Shown here: positions 8,745-18,989 of the stretch, piece after piece
How positions within the stretch are numbered: position 1 is the first letter of the stretch
Layout: every line of letters begins with the position of its first letter
NCBI RefSeq assembly: GCF_900250115.1
Contig: NZ_LT984805.1
Span: forward strand, 378,081 to 442,080
Direction: 5' to 3'
DNA: 64,000 nt
DNA from: Cupriavidus taiwanensis
GTDB taxonomy: Bacteria > Pseudomonadota > Gammaproteobacteria > Burkholderiales > Burkholderiaceae
The notes under the pieces: generated by a model
Told to the model about the DNA's origin: nothing
What the model saw: only the letters and a program-made list of their open reading frames with translations
Databases searched by the model: none
Made by a program: the position numbers and the translations under genes

Positions 8745-9368
8745 TCAAAAGCTGCCTGGCACGCGCCGGGAGGTTCGAGCGTTGGACCGCCAGTGTTGCG
8801 ACCGCTGCCGCCGCGGCGCTACGAATTGCAACGTTCAAACAATGCCGCGTCAACGTCGACTACCACGTCGAGATCGACGGTCACTACTACAGCGTGCCGC
8901 ATGCCTGGTGCGAAAGGCGGTCGAGGCTCGCGTAACCCGCCACACCATCGAGATCCTGTACGTGGCAAACGGTGCGCTGCACGCGCGCAATACCCGCAAG
9001 GGCAGCCACAGCACGGTCAAGGAACACATGCCGGTGCCCACCGCGCGCACCTCGAATGGACGCCCGCCGGCTGCTCAACTGGCAGCCTCGATTGGCCCAA
9101 CGTCGCCGTCATCGTCGAATACCAGCTCACCCACAAGAGCCATCCCGAGATGGCTATCGCGCCTGCCTGGTCTGCTGAGTCTGGCCAAGAAGTACAGGAG
9201 CGGCTCGAAGCCGCTTGCGCTCGCGCCGTCGCCATTGGCTCGCTCACGCGTAAGTCTTGGTCTCCATCCTTGAAAACCATCTGGACCGGCAAGCCACTCT
9301 GCCGGTATCGCAAACCGATGGCATTCCCCATGCACGACAACGTGCGCGGACCCGACTACTACCATTAG
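8745..9368 (+). pseudogene. istA: istA fragment (IS21 transposase C-terminal half), frameshifted
   Basis: Frame pieces give RVNVDYHVEIDGHYYSVPHA, TRHTIEILY, ARNTRKGSHSTVKEHMP, EYQLTHKSHPEM and the ending VRGPDYYH, the C-terminal half of IS21-type IstA. At least four single-base losses break the frame. The integrase core is absent. Confidence 0.75.
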
Positions 9369-9375
9369 GAAAACT

Positions 9376-9996
9376 ATGCTGATGCAACACACCGTCGCCA
9401 GCTCAAGGCCCTCAAGCTCGACGGGATGCGCGCCTTCGAGAACAGTCTGCCCTGACCGCCAGTTCCAGCCTGCCGTTCGAAGAACGCTTCTCCATGCTGG
9501 TCGACCGGGAGATTGCTTGCGCGACACCAGGCGCCTGGAGCGGCTGCTGCGCTCGGCCAAGCTCAAGCACACCCAGGCATGCCTCGAGGATGTGGTCTAT
9601 GACGCAGTCGCGGCCTTGATCAGCGGCTGGTCGCTACCCTGGCCAGTTGCGACTGGATCCGCAACGCTCAGAGCCTCATCCTGACCGGGCGACCGGTGCC
9701 GGCAAGTCCTGGTTGGCCTGTGCGTTTGCTCAGCAGGCCTGTCGACAGGATTCTGCTCTCTATCTGCGGTGCCTCGACTGTTCGAGAACTGCAGATCGCC
9801 CACGGACGGGAGCTTTACGCGCCGCCTGGCGCAACTCGCACGCATCGATGTTCTGTGCTGGACGACTGGGCCTACAGGAGCCTTCTGAAAGCGCCGCGGC
9901 GATCTGCTGGAAGTTCTGGACGACCGCGTCGGTACCCGCTCGACCATCGTGACAAGCCAGCTCCGATCGAGCATTGGCACCAGTGGTTGAATGATC
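9376..9996 (+). pseudogene. istB: istB, left part (IS21 helper ATPase), frameshifted and interrupted
   Basis: Starts MLMQHTV.. eight bases after the istA stop. Pieces read LPFEERFSMLVDREI, RRLERLLRSAKLKHTQACLE, GAGKSWLACAFAQQAC (Walker A region) and WHQWLND. The gene is broken by several single-base losses and split by IS66 element 2 exactly after WLND. Confidence 0.75.
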
Positions 9997-10024
9997 GTAA
10001 GCGTGGCCCCAGCACCGTCTGTTC

Positions 10025-10427
10025 ATGAAGACCATAGCGGCAATCTGGTTCCCACCAGAATTTGTGGAACCAGAAGAAATGGAAATCAAGGCGCGGGTCG
10101 CCGCGAGCTCCAAGAACTACTCGAAGGAATTCCGCACGCAGGTCGTGGCGGAAACGCTGGACCCGGCAAGCTCACTGCAGAATTGCGCGCTCGCATGGCC
10201 TGAACGCGAATCTCGTGTCGAAGTGGCGGCGGATTATGAGCGAGCTGCGACGTCAGCATCGAGCCTTCGGAATTATTCCTGCCCGTTCAGATAGCATCGC
10301 CGCCGAGGCCGGAGCCATTGGATCGACCGGCTCGTCATCGAAGTCGTGGCATGCGTGTGAGTTTCGAAGCAAGCCCGAGCCTGATGTCCTGCGCTCGTGC
10401 TGGCGAGCTTGCTGGAGTGGGTTCGTG
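10025..10427 (+). pseudogene. tnpA: IS66 tnpA, frameshifted
   Basis: Reads MEIKARVAASSKNYSKEF RTQVVAETLDP.. in one frame, then ARSHGLNANLVSKWRRIM in another: the helix-turn-helix protein of an IS66 subgroup different from element 1. At least one single-base loss near 10165 breaks the frame. Confidence 0.72.
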
Positions 10428-10812
10428 ATGCCGGGCCTTCCCGCTGGAACGCGGGTGTGGCTGCTGCTGGTGTGACCGATATGCGCTCTGGCTTCAACAG
10501 CCTGGCCGCGAAGGTGCAGACCGTGCTAGAGCGGGACCCGTTCAGCGGCCACGTGTTTGTGTTCCGTGGCCGACGAGGCGATCTGGTCAAGGTGCTTTGG
10601 TGGAGCGGTGATGGCATGTGTCTGCTGATGAAACGGCTTGAACGCGGCCGCTTCGTCTGGCCTCGTGCGGATGGAGGTGTCGTCAGCCTGAGCCAGGCGC
10701 AGCTCTCAATGCTGCTGGAAGGCATCGACTGGCGACTAGATAGCGTCAAGCAGGACGGCCGGTCCAGCGACAATCATTTTGGCCGGTTGGCCGGGATGAT
10801 TGTCGGTGAGTG

Positions 10813-11640
10813 TTAGGTCATGGTTGTCGCTCCGTTATCGATGTCGCGGTGATTGTCGTTGTCGCTGGATGATTGTCGTCGGCGAGCAGACTGCTTGTCG
10901 CTTGCGGTGCGCCGACGGTAGCTTTCGACGTTCATTTCAAAGATCGTCGAATGGTGGACGAGTCGGTCAATCGCGGCGATGGTCATGCCGGGGTCAGGGA
11001 ACACGTTGTCCCAGCCTGAGAACGGCTGGTTGGCCGTGATCAGCAGACTGCGCCGCTCATAGCGCTCGGCGATCAGTTCGAATAGGACACTTTCGGCCTG
11101 TCCTTGCGGGCGTACGACAGGTCGTCCAGGATGATCAGGTCAAAGCGGTCGAGCTTGGCCAGGCTGCAGGTAACTGCAGGCTCTGCCTGGCTGCCTGCAG
11201 CTTCTGGACGATCTCGCTGGTACGCGTGAACAGTACCCTGTACCCAGCGTCGATCAGGGCATGCCGATGGCCGATCCGAGGTGGCTCTTCCCACCGCCCG
11301 GCGGGCCGAAGATCAACACATTGGCACCTTTCTCCAGCCAGGAATCACCGCTCGCCAGTGCCATCACGTGCGCCTTGGAGACCATGGGCACAGCACTGAA
11401 GTCGAAGGCAGCCAGCGTCTTGGTTGGATCCAGCGGGATTCGGTTCGGTGTCGTTCGATACGCCGCTTGGCCCGTTCGGCCAGTTCGTGTTCGAGCAAGG
11501 CGCCAAGCAGCCGGGTTGCCTGCCAGCTTTCCTTGTCGGCGCGCTGTGCGAACTCTGGCCAGAGCCGGCCAATGGTGGGCAGGCGCAGTTCGTTGAGCAT
11601 CAACGTCAGGCGGGCGGCATCAATTGGGAGCGGCGCGTTC
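10813..11640 (-). pseudogene. istB: istB of IS21 element 2, frameshifted
   Basis: Starts MNAPLPIDAARLTLMLNELR, overlapping the restored istA stop. Pieces match the IstB ATPase: WPEFAQRADKESW, ELAERAKRRIERHRTES, FGPPGGGKSHLG around 11,300 (Walker A), KLDRFDLIILDDLSYARKD (Walker B) and VFPDPGMTIAAIDRLVHHST. At least three single-base shifts separate them. Confidence 0.78.
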
Positions 11641-13137
11641 ATGCTGCGACCCCCTGGCCCAGCAGGGCGTCGTAGCAACTGGTCGCCGGCATCTGGACAT
11701 GGATGACGGGTGATCGGCTTGCCGCGGCGAGAACTCCTCGCGCAGCGCTTCCAGATCCGGCAGATCACCATCGCCCAACATGGCTTCCAGGCGCACGGCC
11801 AGCACGGCTTCGATACCGTCCATGGCCGCCAGCTCAAGCAGGCCAACCATCGTCTTGCACGCGTCGCGTTGCGACAGCCGGGCATCAAGCTGCTCCCAGG
11901 TTCGCCGATAGGCCTCCCGAGGGAACAGATCGTCCCGGAACGCCAGGCCCTTGAAGGCCTGCGGCTTACGTTTGAGCCCCTCAATGAAGTGCCGATAGTC
12001 GATAGCGCGGCGGGTGCTGTGCGCGGCGTGGGAGCCCCGAGGAGTGCTGAACACCATGGCTCCGGACAGGTAGCAGTCCAGTCGGTCGCCGTACACACGC
12101 ACCTTCAGACGGTGACCAATCAGGCGGGACGGCGCGCTGTAGAGGATGCCGCGCACGGTGAATGTGCTGCAACGGGTGACACGCGCTTCCTCTTCGGCAA
12201 AGTCCGTCGTGCGCCGGGGAGGCAGGTCCGTCAACTGCTCGCGCTCGAGACGGAACGCCGCTGCATGACGCCGGTTACGACGCATCACGACCTCGCGCAG
12301 GAGCGCCTCATAGGCGGCTCGATCCTCGAAGTCCCGGTGGCCGCGCAGCATCAGTGCCTGGTCGACAGCCTCCTTCAGATAGCGGTGGGATGATTCCACA
12401 CTGCCGTTCTCGTGGCCCAGGCCGCGGTTGTTACGGGTGCCGGTCATCCCATAGTGGTCCAGCAGGGCTTCGTAGCGCGTTGTGAAGTCCTCCTGCTCCT
12501 TCAGGTTCTTGAACGCCGCCGAGAGGCTGTCGGTGCGATGTTCTCGCGGGCAGCCGCCGGCCTGCCAGAGCGCGTTCTGCAAGCCCGAGGACAGCGCCTC
12601 GAAGCTCTCTCCGCCTTCAACCACTTGGGCGTACTCCCAGCGCGAGAACGCGAACACGAAGTGATACAGGCGGTGAGGGAATGGAACGCCGGAGATGGTG
12701 ATGCCCAGCGCCTGCATATCGGTGAAGTCCGACAGTGCCCGGATCCCCGGCGCGTGTTCCTGTGGGAAGAAGACTTCTTTGGCCGGTCCAGACACAGCCC
12801 GCCACTTGCTGATGCGCCGTTCGAGCGTGCGGCGCATGCTGTCAGGGTATTGGTCGGGATGGTCGTCCTGGAGCTTGCGCAGAATGGTGATGGCTTGCAG
12901 GCGCGGCTCGCTAGCAAGCATCGGCACGACCTCGGTGTCCCAGACCTCGACGAATGGATCGGGCCGCGAGCGCCAGTAACGGCGGGGCTTCTGCGAAGGC
13001 AGTTGGCTATCACGTTCGATACGCCGGGCACTGCGCACACTGATGCCGGCCTTGGCAGCGGCAATCTCCTGGGTATGCTGTTTGCGTTTGGACATGTAGA
13101 GGCTAACCTGTTGGTCGGTAATACGGGTTCCAGACAT
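11638..13137 (-). pseudogene. istA: istA of IS21 element 2 (transposase), C-terminal frameshift
   Basis: About 500 residues. The N-terminal helix-turn-helix (IAAAKAGISVRSARRIERDS) is followed by an integrase core containing FTDMQALGITISGVPF and GHENGSVESSHRYLKEAVDQ, and a C-terminal DNA-binding region. The frame is intact until about 11,700, where a single-base change replaces the normal ending, which reads HVQMPATSCYDALLGQGVAA in the next frame. Loss of the last ~20 residues may or may not abolish function. Confidence 0.82.
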
Positions 13138-13193
13138 GGACTGACCGCTTATTGATGCGATCAGCCATCGTAGAACCCGGCCAACTCGGCGCC

Positions 13194-13248
13194 GCCGGTG
13201 GCGGAAACTCTCCGGCGGCTACGCCGCCTCCGAGTTCCCGCCACCGGC
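13194..13248. repeat. 26-bp imperfect inverted repeat near the IS21 element 2 end
   Basis: Arms 13194-13219 and 13223-13248 pair with a few mismatches around a 3-nt loop (GCCGGTGGCGG.. / ..CCGCCACCGGC). It lies between the right terminal repeats and the istA start, so it could be a transcript hairpin limiting read-through into the transposase. Confidence 0.55.
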
Positions 13249-13366
13249 CAAGATGTTTGTCGCTACGCCGGACAAAATGATTGTCGCCGCCCAGGCGACA
13301 GCCGGTGCGCACGGCGGAGCCGATCTCGGCGTTGTAAACCTGAGTGCCGGCGCGTAGACTGCTGGC

Positions 13367-14911
13367 ATGACGACGGCGAACGCGTACCCGGACGACATCG
13401 AAGCGCTCAAAGCCCTCTTGCTGGAGCGCGATGCCCGCATCGGGCATCTGCAAGACGTGGTCGAATCGCAGAAGGCAGCGACGGCAACGGACAAGGCGGA
13501 GATCGAGCATCTCAAGTTGCTGATTGCAAAGCTGCGCCGCATGCAGTTCGGCCGTCGCTCGGAGAAGCTGGACCGCCAGATCGAACAGCTCGAACTTCGC
13601 CTAGAAGAACTCGAGGCCGACGAAGGTGCCGCACCCATCGAGATCCACAGGACGCCGCGTACGGCACCGGAACAGGTACAACGTAAGCCGTTGCCAGAAC
13701 ACCTGCCGCGCGAGTTCCAGACTCATTGGCCCGAATCACGTGATACCTGCACGGCATGCGGTGCGCCGATGAAGCAGCTTGGCGAGGATGTCTCCGAACA
13801 GCTCGAATATGTGCCAGCGAGCTTCCGGGTCATCCGGCATGTGCGACCTGGCTGCATGCTGCGATCACATCGCCCAGCTGGTCGAGCGAGGCATGGCTGG
13901 CCCGGGACTGCTGGCCCACGTGCTGGTCGCGAAGTTCGCGGATCACCTGCCGCTCTACCGACAGTCGGTGATCTATGCGCGTGAAGGCGTCGAGCTGGAT
14001 CGCTCGTTGCTGGCGAAGTGGGTTGGTCACAGTGCGGCGCTGCTGCAACCACTCGTCGACACACTGCGTCGACACGTCATGGCGGCGACGAAGCTCCATG
14101 CCGACGATACGCCAGTGCCGGTGCTCGCGCCAGGCAATGGCAAGACTAAAACTGGACGCTTGTGGTGTATGTGCGTGACGACCGGACGTCGGGCGATGCT
14201 ACTCCGCCGGCCGTCTGGTTTGCCTATACGCCGGACCGCAAGGGCATCCACCCGCAGCAGCATCTTGAATCGTTCAACGGGACGTTGCAGGCCGATGCCT
14301 ACGGCGGCTACCAGGCGATCTACGAAACGGGACGGGTTGCCGAAGCAGCGTGCTGGGCCCATGCCCGGCGGCAGTTCTACGAATTGTATGCAGCTCGCCC
14401 CAATTCCTTGAATACCGAGGCCCTGGAACGCATCGGCGCGCTCTACAAGATCGAAGAGCAGATCCGGGGCAAACCACCCGATGTGCGCCAGGCGTATCGA
14501 CAGGCGCAAGCGCGTCCACTACTCGATCAACTCCACGCGTGGCTGAGAGCCACGTTGGAGACGCTCTCGCGCAAATCTGACACGAGTCGAGCGATCCTGT
14601 ACGCACTGAACCGGTGGGAGGCGCTCACGCGCTATTGCGACGACGGACGACTGGAGATCGACAACCTGCCGGTCGAACGTGCGCTGCGCGGGGTGGCCAT
14701 CGGAAGACGTAATTACCTGTTCGCGGGTGCTGACTCAGGTGGGGAACGCGCCGCTGCAATTTACAGCCTGATCGGCACGGCAAAACTCAACGGCGTCGAT
14801 CCCGAGGCTTACCTACGCTTCGTGCTCGCACGCATCGCGGATCACCCGATCAACCGCGTCGACGAACTCATGCCGTGGGTCGTCACTGAGCAACTGGTTA
14901 CGCCAGCGTAA
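13367..14911 (+). pseudogene. tnpC: IS66 tnpC of element 2, frameshifted
   Basis: Begins MTTANAYPDDIEALKALLLE with the IS66 coiled-coil (EIEHLKLLIAKLRRMQFGRR) and a CTACGAPMKQ zinc-binding segment. The DDE part follows in other frames: [66 protein letters not shown]. Frameshifts near 13,850 and 14,160 split it. Confidence 0.85.
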
Positions 14912-14950
14912 CTGCTGCGGCCGTCAAGACGGTACTGGCTACTCGCTTAC

Positions 14951-15074
14951 GAATGATCCGACGCTGGCTGACGCCATCCTGGACCGGCTGGTCCACCAGG
15001 CGCACAAAGTGGCGCTCAAAGGCGAATCCATGCGCAAGCGCACGGCAACCGACGCCAAGAAACGGGCATCGTGA
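14951..15074 (+). pseudogene. istB: istB, right part (continuation of the gene at 9376-9996)
   Basis: Reads [18 protein letters not shown] then [20 protein letters not shown] and a stop at 15072-15074. It joins the left part in frame once IS66 element 2 and one GAATGATC are removed. Confidence 0.8.
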
Positions 15075-15168
15075 TCACCTACGCTACAATCTCCTGACCG
15101 CGCAGTACCACCTTCCTTCCCTGATCACGTTCGCCGAAACCGCTGATCACCTTCACCGAAATCCGCAA

Positions 15169-15499
15169 CCCGGCGAACTCCCGATACAGCGGAACGTCGT
15201 GCAGCGCTTCTTCCATCGCCGGGTCCGACAGGCCGAACCATTGCTGAAGGAAGTGGATGCGCAGCATCGCCTCGACCGCGAACGGGGGACGGCCGCGCTT
15301 GCCTTCTGGGGCGTACGGAGCGATCAGCATCACCAGATCGGCCCACGGCACCACACGGTTCATCTCGTCCAGGAATTCGCGCTTGCGGTTGCGCTTGGTC
15401 GACAAGTTCAGCAAGGTCAGTTTGTTTCATGCGCCACATGCTCGCTGGCTCGACGATTCATTTCAAGCACATCTGCTGGCTAATTTTTGCAGAGCATCC
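15169..15499 (-). pseudogene. Type II IS5-family element, 5' fragment with transposase N-terminus
   Basis: About 330 bp matching the end and N-terminal transposase part of the type II copies at 57815, 62196 and 63391 (REFLDEMNRVVPWADLVM, LRIHFLQQWFGLSDPAMEE, ALHDVPLYREFAGL). The right tip GGATGCTCTGCA (minus strand) is preserved and followed by TTAA, a CTAR-like target. The rest of the element is gone; it abuts the IS21 end at 15168. Confidence 0.8.
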
Positions 15500-15621
15500 T
15501 TAACTTCAAGTTTCGCGTCACATCCATCCCTGCAAAATACAACTCTGACTCGAGGAAAGAAAATGCAGTCATTCGCAAATTTAATTCTGAATTCTATAAG
15601 TAATAATCACGGCGACCTCAA
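15500..15621. other. AT-rich spacer without a recognisable gene
   Basis: About 120 bp of lower-GC sequence between the type II IS5 fragment and the IS30 fragment. I see no gene or clear signal in it. Confidence 0.4.
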
Positions 15622-16321
15622 AATCTGAAGTGCAACACCTTGCCATCCGGTAAGGTGTGGTGAATGACAAAAACGAAGTACCGCAACTGCAATCCGAAGA
15701 GCGCATGCGCATCGAGATTTGGAAGGCGGAGAAAGTCAGTCAGCGCGAGATGGGCGCAGGCTGGGGCGTGCGCCTTCAACGCTGAAGCGCGAGCTTCGCC
15801 GCAACGCGACAGCAAGCGGTGGCTATGGGGCAATGACAGCGTAAGCCCGCCGCGCGCAACGCCGCCAGGCCAGCCGTCCCGCCCGCAAACTCGCTGCCGA
15901 CAGTGTGCTGTGGCGCGTGGTGCGCCACTTCCTTGACCAAAAGTGGTCACCCCAGGAAATCCCGCTACTCTCAAGCGCGCCTTTCCTGACCACCGCGAGC
16001 GCCACGTGTCCCACGAGACCATCTACAACGCCATTTACGCCTACCCGCGCGGCGAACTGCGTCGCCAGCTCATCGCTTGTCTGCGCCAGGGCCACGCTAA
16101 GCACCTGCTGCGCTCGCGTGGCACCGACCGGCGTGGCCAAATTCCCGACATGGTCAGCATCCATGAGCGCCCGCCTGAGGTCAACGACAGGCTCATGCCC
16201 GGGCACTGGGAAGGCGACCCCATCAAGGGTGCGGGTAACCGCTCGGCAGTGGGCGTACTGGTGGAGCGCATGAGCCGCGCCGTGCTGCTGGTCAAGATGT
16301 CCGATGCCACCGCGGCTTCGG
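15622..16321 (+). pseudogene. IS30-family transposase fragment, frameshifted
   Basis: Translation pieces MTKTKYRNC.., SEERMRIEIWKAEKVSQREM, RHVSHETIYNAIYAYPRGEL, RRGQIPDMVSIHERP and LMPGHWEGDPIKGAGNRSAV are IS30-type. They contain the HTH region, the H-E-T-I-Y segment and the GHWEGD acidic motif. It has at least two frameshifts before residue 110 and is cut at 16,322 by a fragment of another IS. A terminal-repeat-like stretch precedes the ATG at 15664. Confidence 0.78.
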
Positions 16322-16580
16322 TCTGCTGGCCCCCGGGGGCTGGCCACTGCCGCAGCATCGATGCTTGCCCGACTCCAATCGATCTGACCATGCTCGCGCA
16401 GGCGGGTTAGCAGGGCCAGGTGCATGCGCGTCCAGACGCCACTGGCCTGCCAGTCACGCAGACGACGCCAGTAGGTCATGCCGCTGCCAAAGCCCAGTTC
16501 CTGCGGCAAGTCTTTCCACGGAATGCCGGTGTGCAAAGCAATCACGATGCCGCTTAGCGACAGTTTCACCAGAAAACACG
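16322..16580 (-). pseudogene. IS5-family (DUF4096 subgroup) transposase N-terminal fragment
   Basis: Minus-strand MKLSLSGIVIALHTGIPWKD then LPQELGFGSGMTYWRRLRDW and LREHGQIDWSRASIDAAAV: the N-terminal half of orfA of an IS1031/IS402-like element, ending at the IS30 junction. A related fragment lies at 18990-19470. Confidence 0.72.
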
Positions 16581-16691
16581 CCTATATCGCTAATATAGGT
16601 TAGCGGTGGGGAGTCGTAGGACGATCATCGGTATTTGCACGGGGGACTATTCTTGCCGCAAGAAAGCCAGTGTGTGACGCTTAAAATCGGG

Positions 16692-18818
16692 TCACGCGTT
16701 CGGTCGTAACGACGCCCCAATCTTTGCCCGCAGGAACTCAAATGTCGTTGCACTGGCGCGGGCTCTGGTTTCGGGTTCGACGCCAGCGCCATGACCGCCA
16801 TCGCGCTGTTCTAGGTAGAAGACCTCGCGATGTCCGAGTGCCTGCATTTTCGCGACCATCTTTCGTGCATGGCCTGGATGCACGCGATCGTCAGTGGACG
16901 ATGATGTGAATAGAACCGGCGGATAGGAGACGTCCGGCTTTACGTTGTGATAGGGTGAGTAAGCCATAAGCATCCGGCGATCGTCGGCATCGTCGGGATT
17001 GCCGTACTCGTCGACCCACAAAGCGCCCTGCAACAACAGGTGAAAGCGTGACATGTCGAGCACTGGCACATGCGAGATAACGGCACCGAATAAATCCGGA
17101 CGCTGGATCATGCACGCTGCGGTTAACAACCCGCCGTTGCTCGCCCCTTGGATCGCGAGTTGCCCCGGGGTGGTAACACTGGAGCTGATCAATGCCTCAG
17201 CGACGGCAATGAAATCACCAAATGCGACCGGACGTTTTTCTCGTTGCGCGGCTTGATGCCAGCCAGGCCCGAACTCACCTCCCCCCCGGATGCTCGCGAT
17301 TGCGTACACACCGCCCGGTTCTAGCCAGGAGAATCCCAAAGTGCCCATATAGGCGGGTGTATCGAGCCGGATTTCGAATCCGCCGTATCCATAGAGCAGG
17401 CAAGGTCGAGGGGTACCCTGAAGATCTGCCTCGCGGCCGATCACCCAATAGGGAATCTGCACGCCATCGGGTGCCATGGCATGCCGGCGCAACGCGAGGA
17501 ATCCGGTTGAATCGAAGCGTGCGGGAAGCTGTCCGAGCTGGTGCCAAGGTGTGTCACTGGAGAGATCGGCATGGTACAGCGCTGGTGGTGTCAGGAAGTG
17601 ATCGACGTAGATCAGTACAGTGTCATCGCGTGCTCTATCGACGGCGGTCACAGATGCTTCGCATCCGGCCGGCAACGGATACGCTCGAGATTGCCACGTG
17701 TCGTCGACCGAGTCTGGCGGACGCCAAAGCGTCACGCGGGTAACGCTTTCGCTCTTGTCAGAGACGATTAGCCAGTGCTTCGTATAACGCACCCCCGACA
17801 GTACATTCTCGTCAGTTGGCGTGAAAAGTACGGTGAAGTGGCGATCACCGTCGAGAAATGCGTCACGTCGAATGGCCAGTAAAGAACCGCCCCGATAAGC
17901 CGTCTCGTTGACGTGCCAATTGGTGCGCGGCGTGACGAATAGCCATTCGCTCCACTCAAACAAAGCAGCCGTATTACGCGGCACATCGTACAACCGCCAT
18001 TCACGAGCCTTTTCATCGAGCCAGAATTGCTCCCGTTCGTAGAATGTCGTGCTGCGGCTTGCAATATGACGTGCTTGGATTGGGTCGTAATTCGCTGACG
18101 CACCCAAGTCGTCAGGCTCGCATTCGAACACCACCGGCGCATCCGCTACTGGCGTTCCGCGCTTCCATCTGCGCACCTGTCGCGGGTGACCGGAAACAGT
18201 GACAGCGGGGGCCGCGTTTACTGCGCTGTCATCCCAGCTCGCATAAACCGTATCTCGATCGATCCATGCAACGCTGTGGTGACCGGAATCTGGTAGTTCG
18301 AATCCGTTCTCAACAAACGCACGCGCTTCCACGTCGAATTCCCGCACGATACAAGTATCGGAACCGCCGGGCGACAGGAAGACCAGTGCGCGATCAGCAG
18401 TGGGATAAATAAGATGAAAGCCCGCCAGAGCCCAGCGCGTGCCGTCCCCGTTTCGGTTGTTCAAGTCAAGCGCATCGACCTCCAGTACCACTTCCCATTG
18501 TGGGTTGCCCTCGATCCAGGCATTCCAGGGCGTACGCCGTACGAAACCGAGCGGATGCGCTCCGTCAAGCCAAGTATTGTAAGCCCAGTTACCCCAGCGC
18601 GAGCATATGACGATGCGATCTTGGTCCATCATGGTCTCGACGAGCCGCTTAGTTAGCACGTCGGCGGCTGACGTGCGTCCGTACATTTCCATAGTACGGG
18701 CTGTCTGAGCGAAAACCCATGAATTGACAGTGGGACTATCGAGTTCTTCGAGATCGATATACGGATCGGCAGCGTTACCTGTCGGCGGCCAAATAATTTT
18801 CGATTGCGAATTTATCAT
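16692..18818 (-). CDS. Prolyl-oligopeptidase family serine peptidase (S9)
   Basis: 708 residues, the usual size for prolyl endopeptidases, which cleave short peptides after proline in the cytoplasm or periplasm. The N-terminal ~420 residues fit the beta-propeller gate and the C-terminal ~280 the alpha/beta-hydrolase domain. The catalytic triad is visible: Ser560 in GASNGGLL, Asp at 643/644 in STDDRVHPGHA and His676 in DGGHGAG. GYGGFEI and SIRGGGEFGPGWHQA are also family hallmarks. I see no signal peptide. The gene is intact although IS fragments lie on both sides, so it is a stand-alone cargo gene. Substrate is not predictable, and some S9 members act as acyl-peptidases or esterases. Confidence 0.9.
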   Translation of the reverse strand: MINSQSKIIWPPTGNAADPYIDLEELDSPTVNSWVFAQTARTMEMYGRTSAADVLTKRLVETMMDQDRIVICSRWGNWAYNTWLDGAHPLGFVRRTPWNAWIEGNPQWEVVLEVDALDLNNRNGDGTRWALAGFHLIYPTADRALVFLSPGGSDTCIVREFDVEARAFVENGFELPDSGHHSVAWIDRDTVYASWDDSAVNAAPAVTVSGHPRQVRRWKRGTPVADAPVVFECEPDDLGASANYDPIQARHIASRSTTFYEREQFWLDEKAREWRLYDVPRNTAALFEWSEWLFVTPRTNWHVNETAYRGGSLLAIRRDAFLDGDRHFTVLFTPTDENVLSGVRYTKHWLIVSDKSESVTRVTLWRPPDSVDDTWQSRAYPLPAGCEASVTAVDRARDDTVLIYVDHFLTPPALYHADLSSDTPWHQLGQLPARFDSTGFLALRRHAMAPDGVQIPYWVIGREADLQGTPRPCLLYGYGGFEIRLDTPAYMGTLGFSWLEPGGVYAIASIRGGGEFGPGWHQAAQREKRPVAFGDFIAVAEALISSSVTTPGQLAIQGASNGGLLTAACMIQRPDLFGAVISHVPVLDMSRFHLLLQGALWVDEYGNPDDADDRRMLMAYSPYHNVKPDVSYPPVLFTSSSTDDRVHPGHARKMVAKMQALGHREVFYLEQRDGGHGAGVEPETRARASATTFEFLRAKIGASLRPNA

Positions 18819-18989
18819 AATGAATCATCCATTAAAGTACTTTCAGAAGGAACAGCTTCATCTTTCAAATCGCCCGATTCGGTTCAACTAATCGTGCCAT
18901 TTCGACATGGTTGAGGTAGTCGAGTTCCATGATGATTTGCGCGCTGCGCGGCACATCGATTGGCTACCACTCGCCACACGTGACCTGCG
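18819..18989. other. Upstream region of the S9 peptidase gene
   Basis: About 170 bp containing the 5' leader of the minus-strand peptidase gene (AT-rich near 18,820-18,870). No further gene recognised. Confidence 0.35.

Larger units (their letters stand above)
10737..13293 (-). mobile_element. IS21-family element 2, inserted in IS66 tnpB, 6-bp target duplication
   Basis: Flanked by GGCGAC at 10731-10736 and 13294-13299. Both ends carry copies of GCGACAATCATTTTG, the multi-repeat ends expected for IS21. The exact left tip is less sure because about 30 bp there have no counterpart on the right. It contains istA and istB on the minus strand, both frameshifted. Confidence 0.8.
10428..13337 (+). 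pseudogene. tnpB: IS66 tnpB, frameshifted and split by an IS21 element
   Basis: Left part 10428-10736 ([12 protein letters not shown].. [48 protein letters not shown]) and right part 13300-13337 (QPVRTAEPISAL stop). The two join in frame when the IS21 element and one GGCGAC copy are removed. A further single-G loss near 10465 breaks WLAAGVTDM. Confidence 0.8.
9997..14950 (+). mobile_element. IS66-family element 2, with 8-bp target duplication, itself interrupted
   Basis: Left terminus GTAAGCGTGGCC, right terminus ..CGCTTAC, flanked by a perfect duplication GAATGATC (9989-9996 and 14951-14958). Removing the element and one repeat restores istB as ..[20 protein letters not shown]... tnpA, tnpB and tnpC lie on the + strand, but an IS21 element splits tnpB and all three genes carry frameshifts. 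Confidence 0.9.
8743..15168 (+). mobile_element. IS21-family element 1 remnant, host of the nested insertions
   Basis: The 3' half of istA plus all of istB lie at 8745-9996 and 14951-15168, interrupted by IS66 element 2 at 9997-14950. The left half of istA is missing. The right end shows two 18-bp repeats of the type GATCACSTTCRCCGAAAY (15123-15140 and 15145-15162), typical of multi-repeat IS21 ends, and is then cut by a type II IS5 fragment at 15169. Confidence 0.75.
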
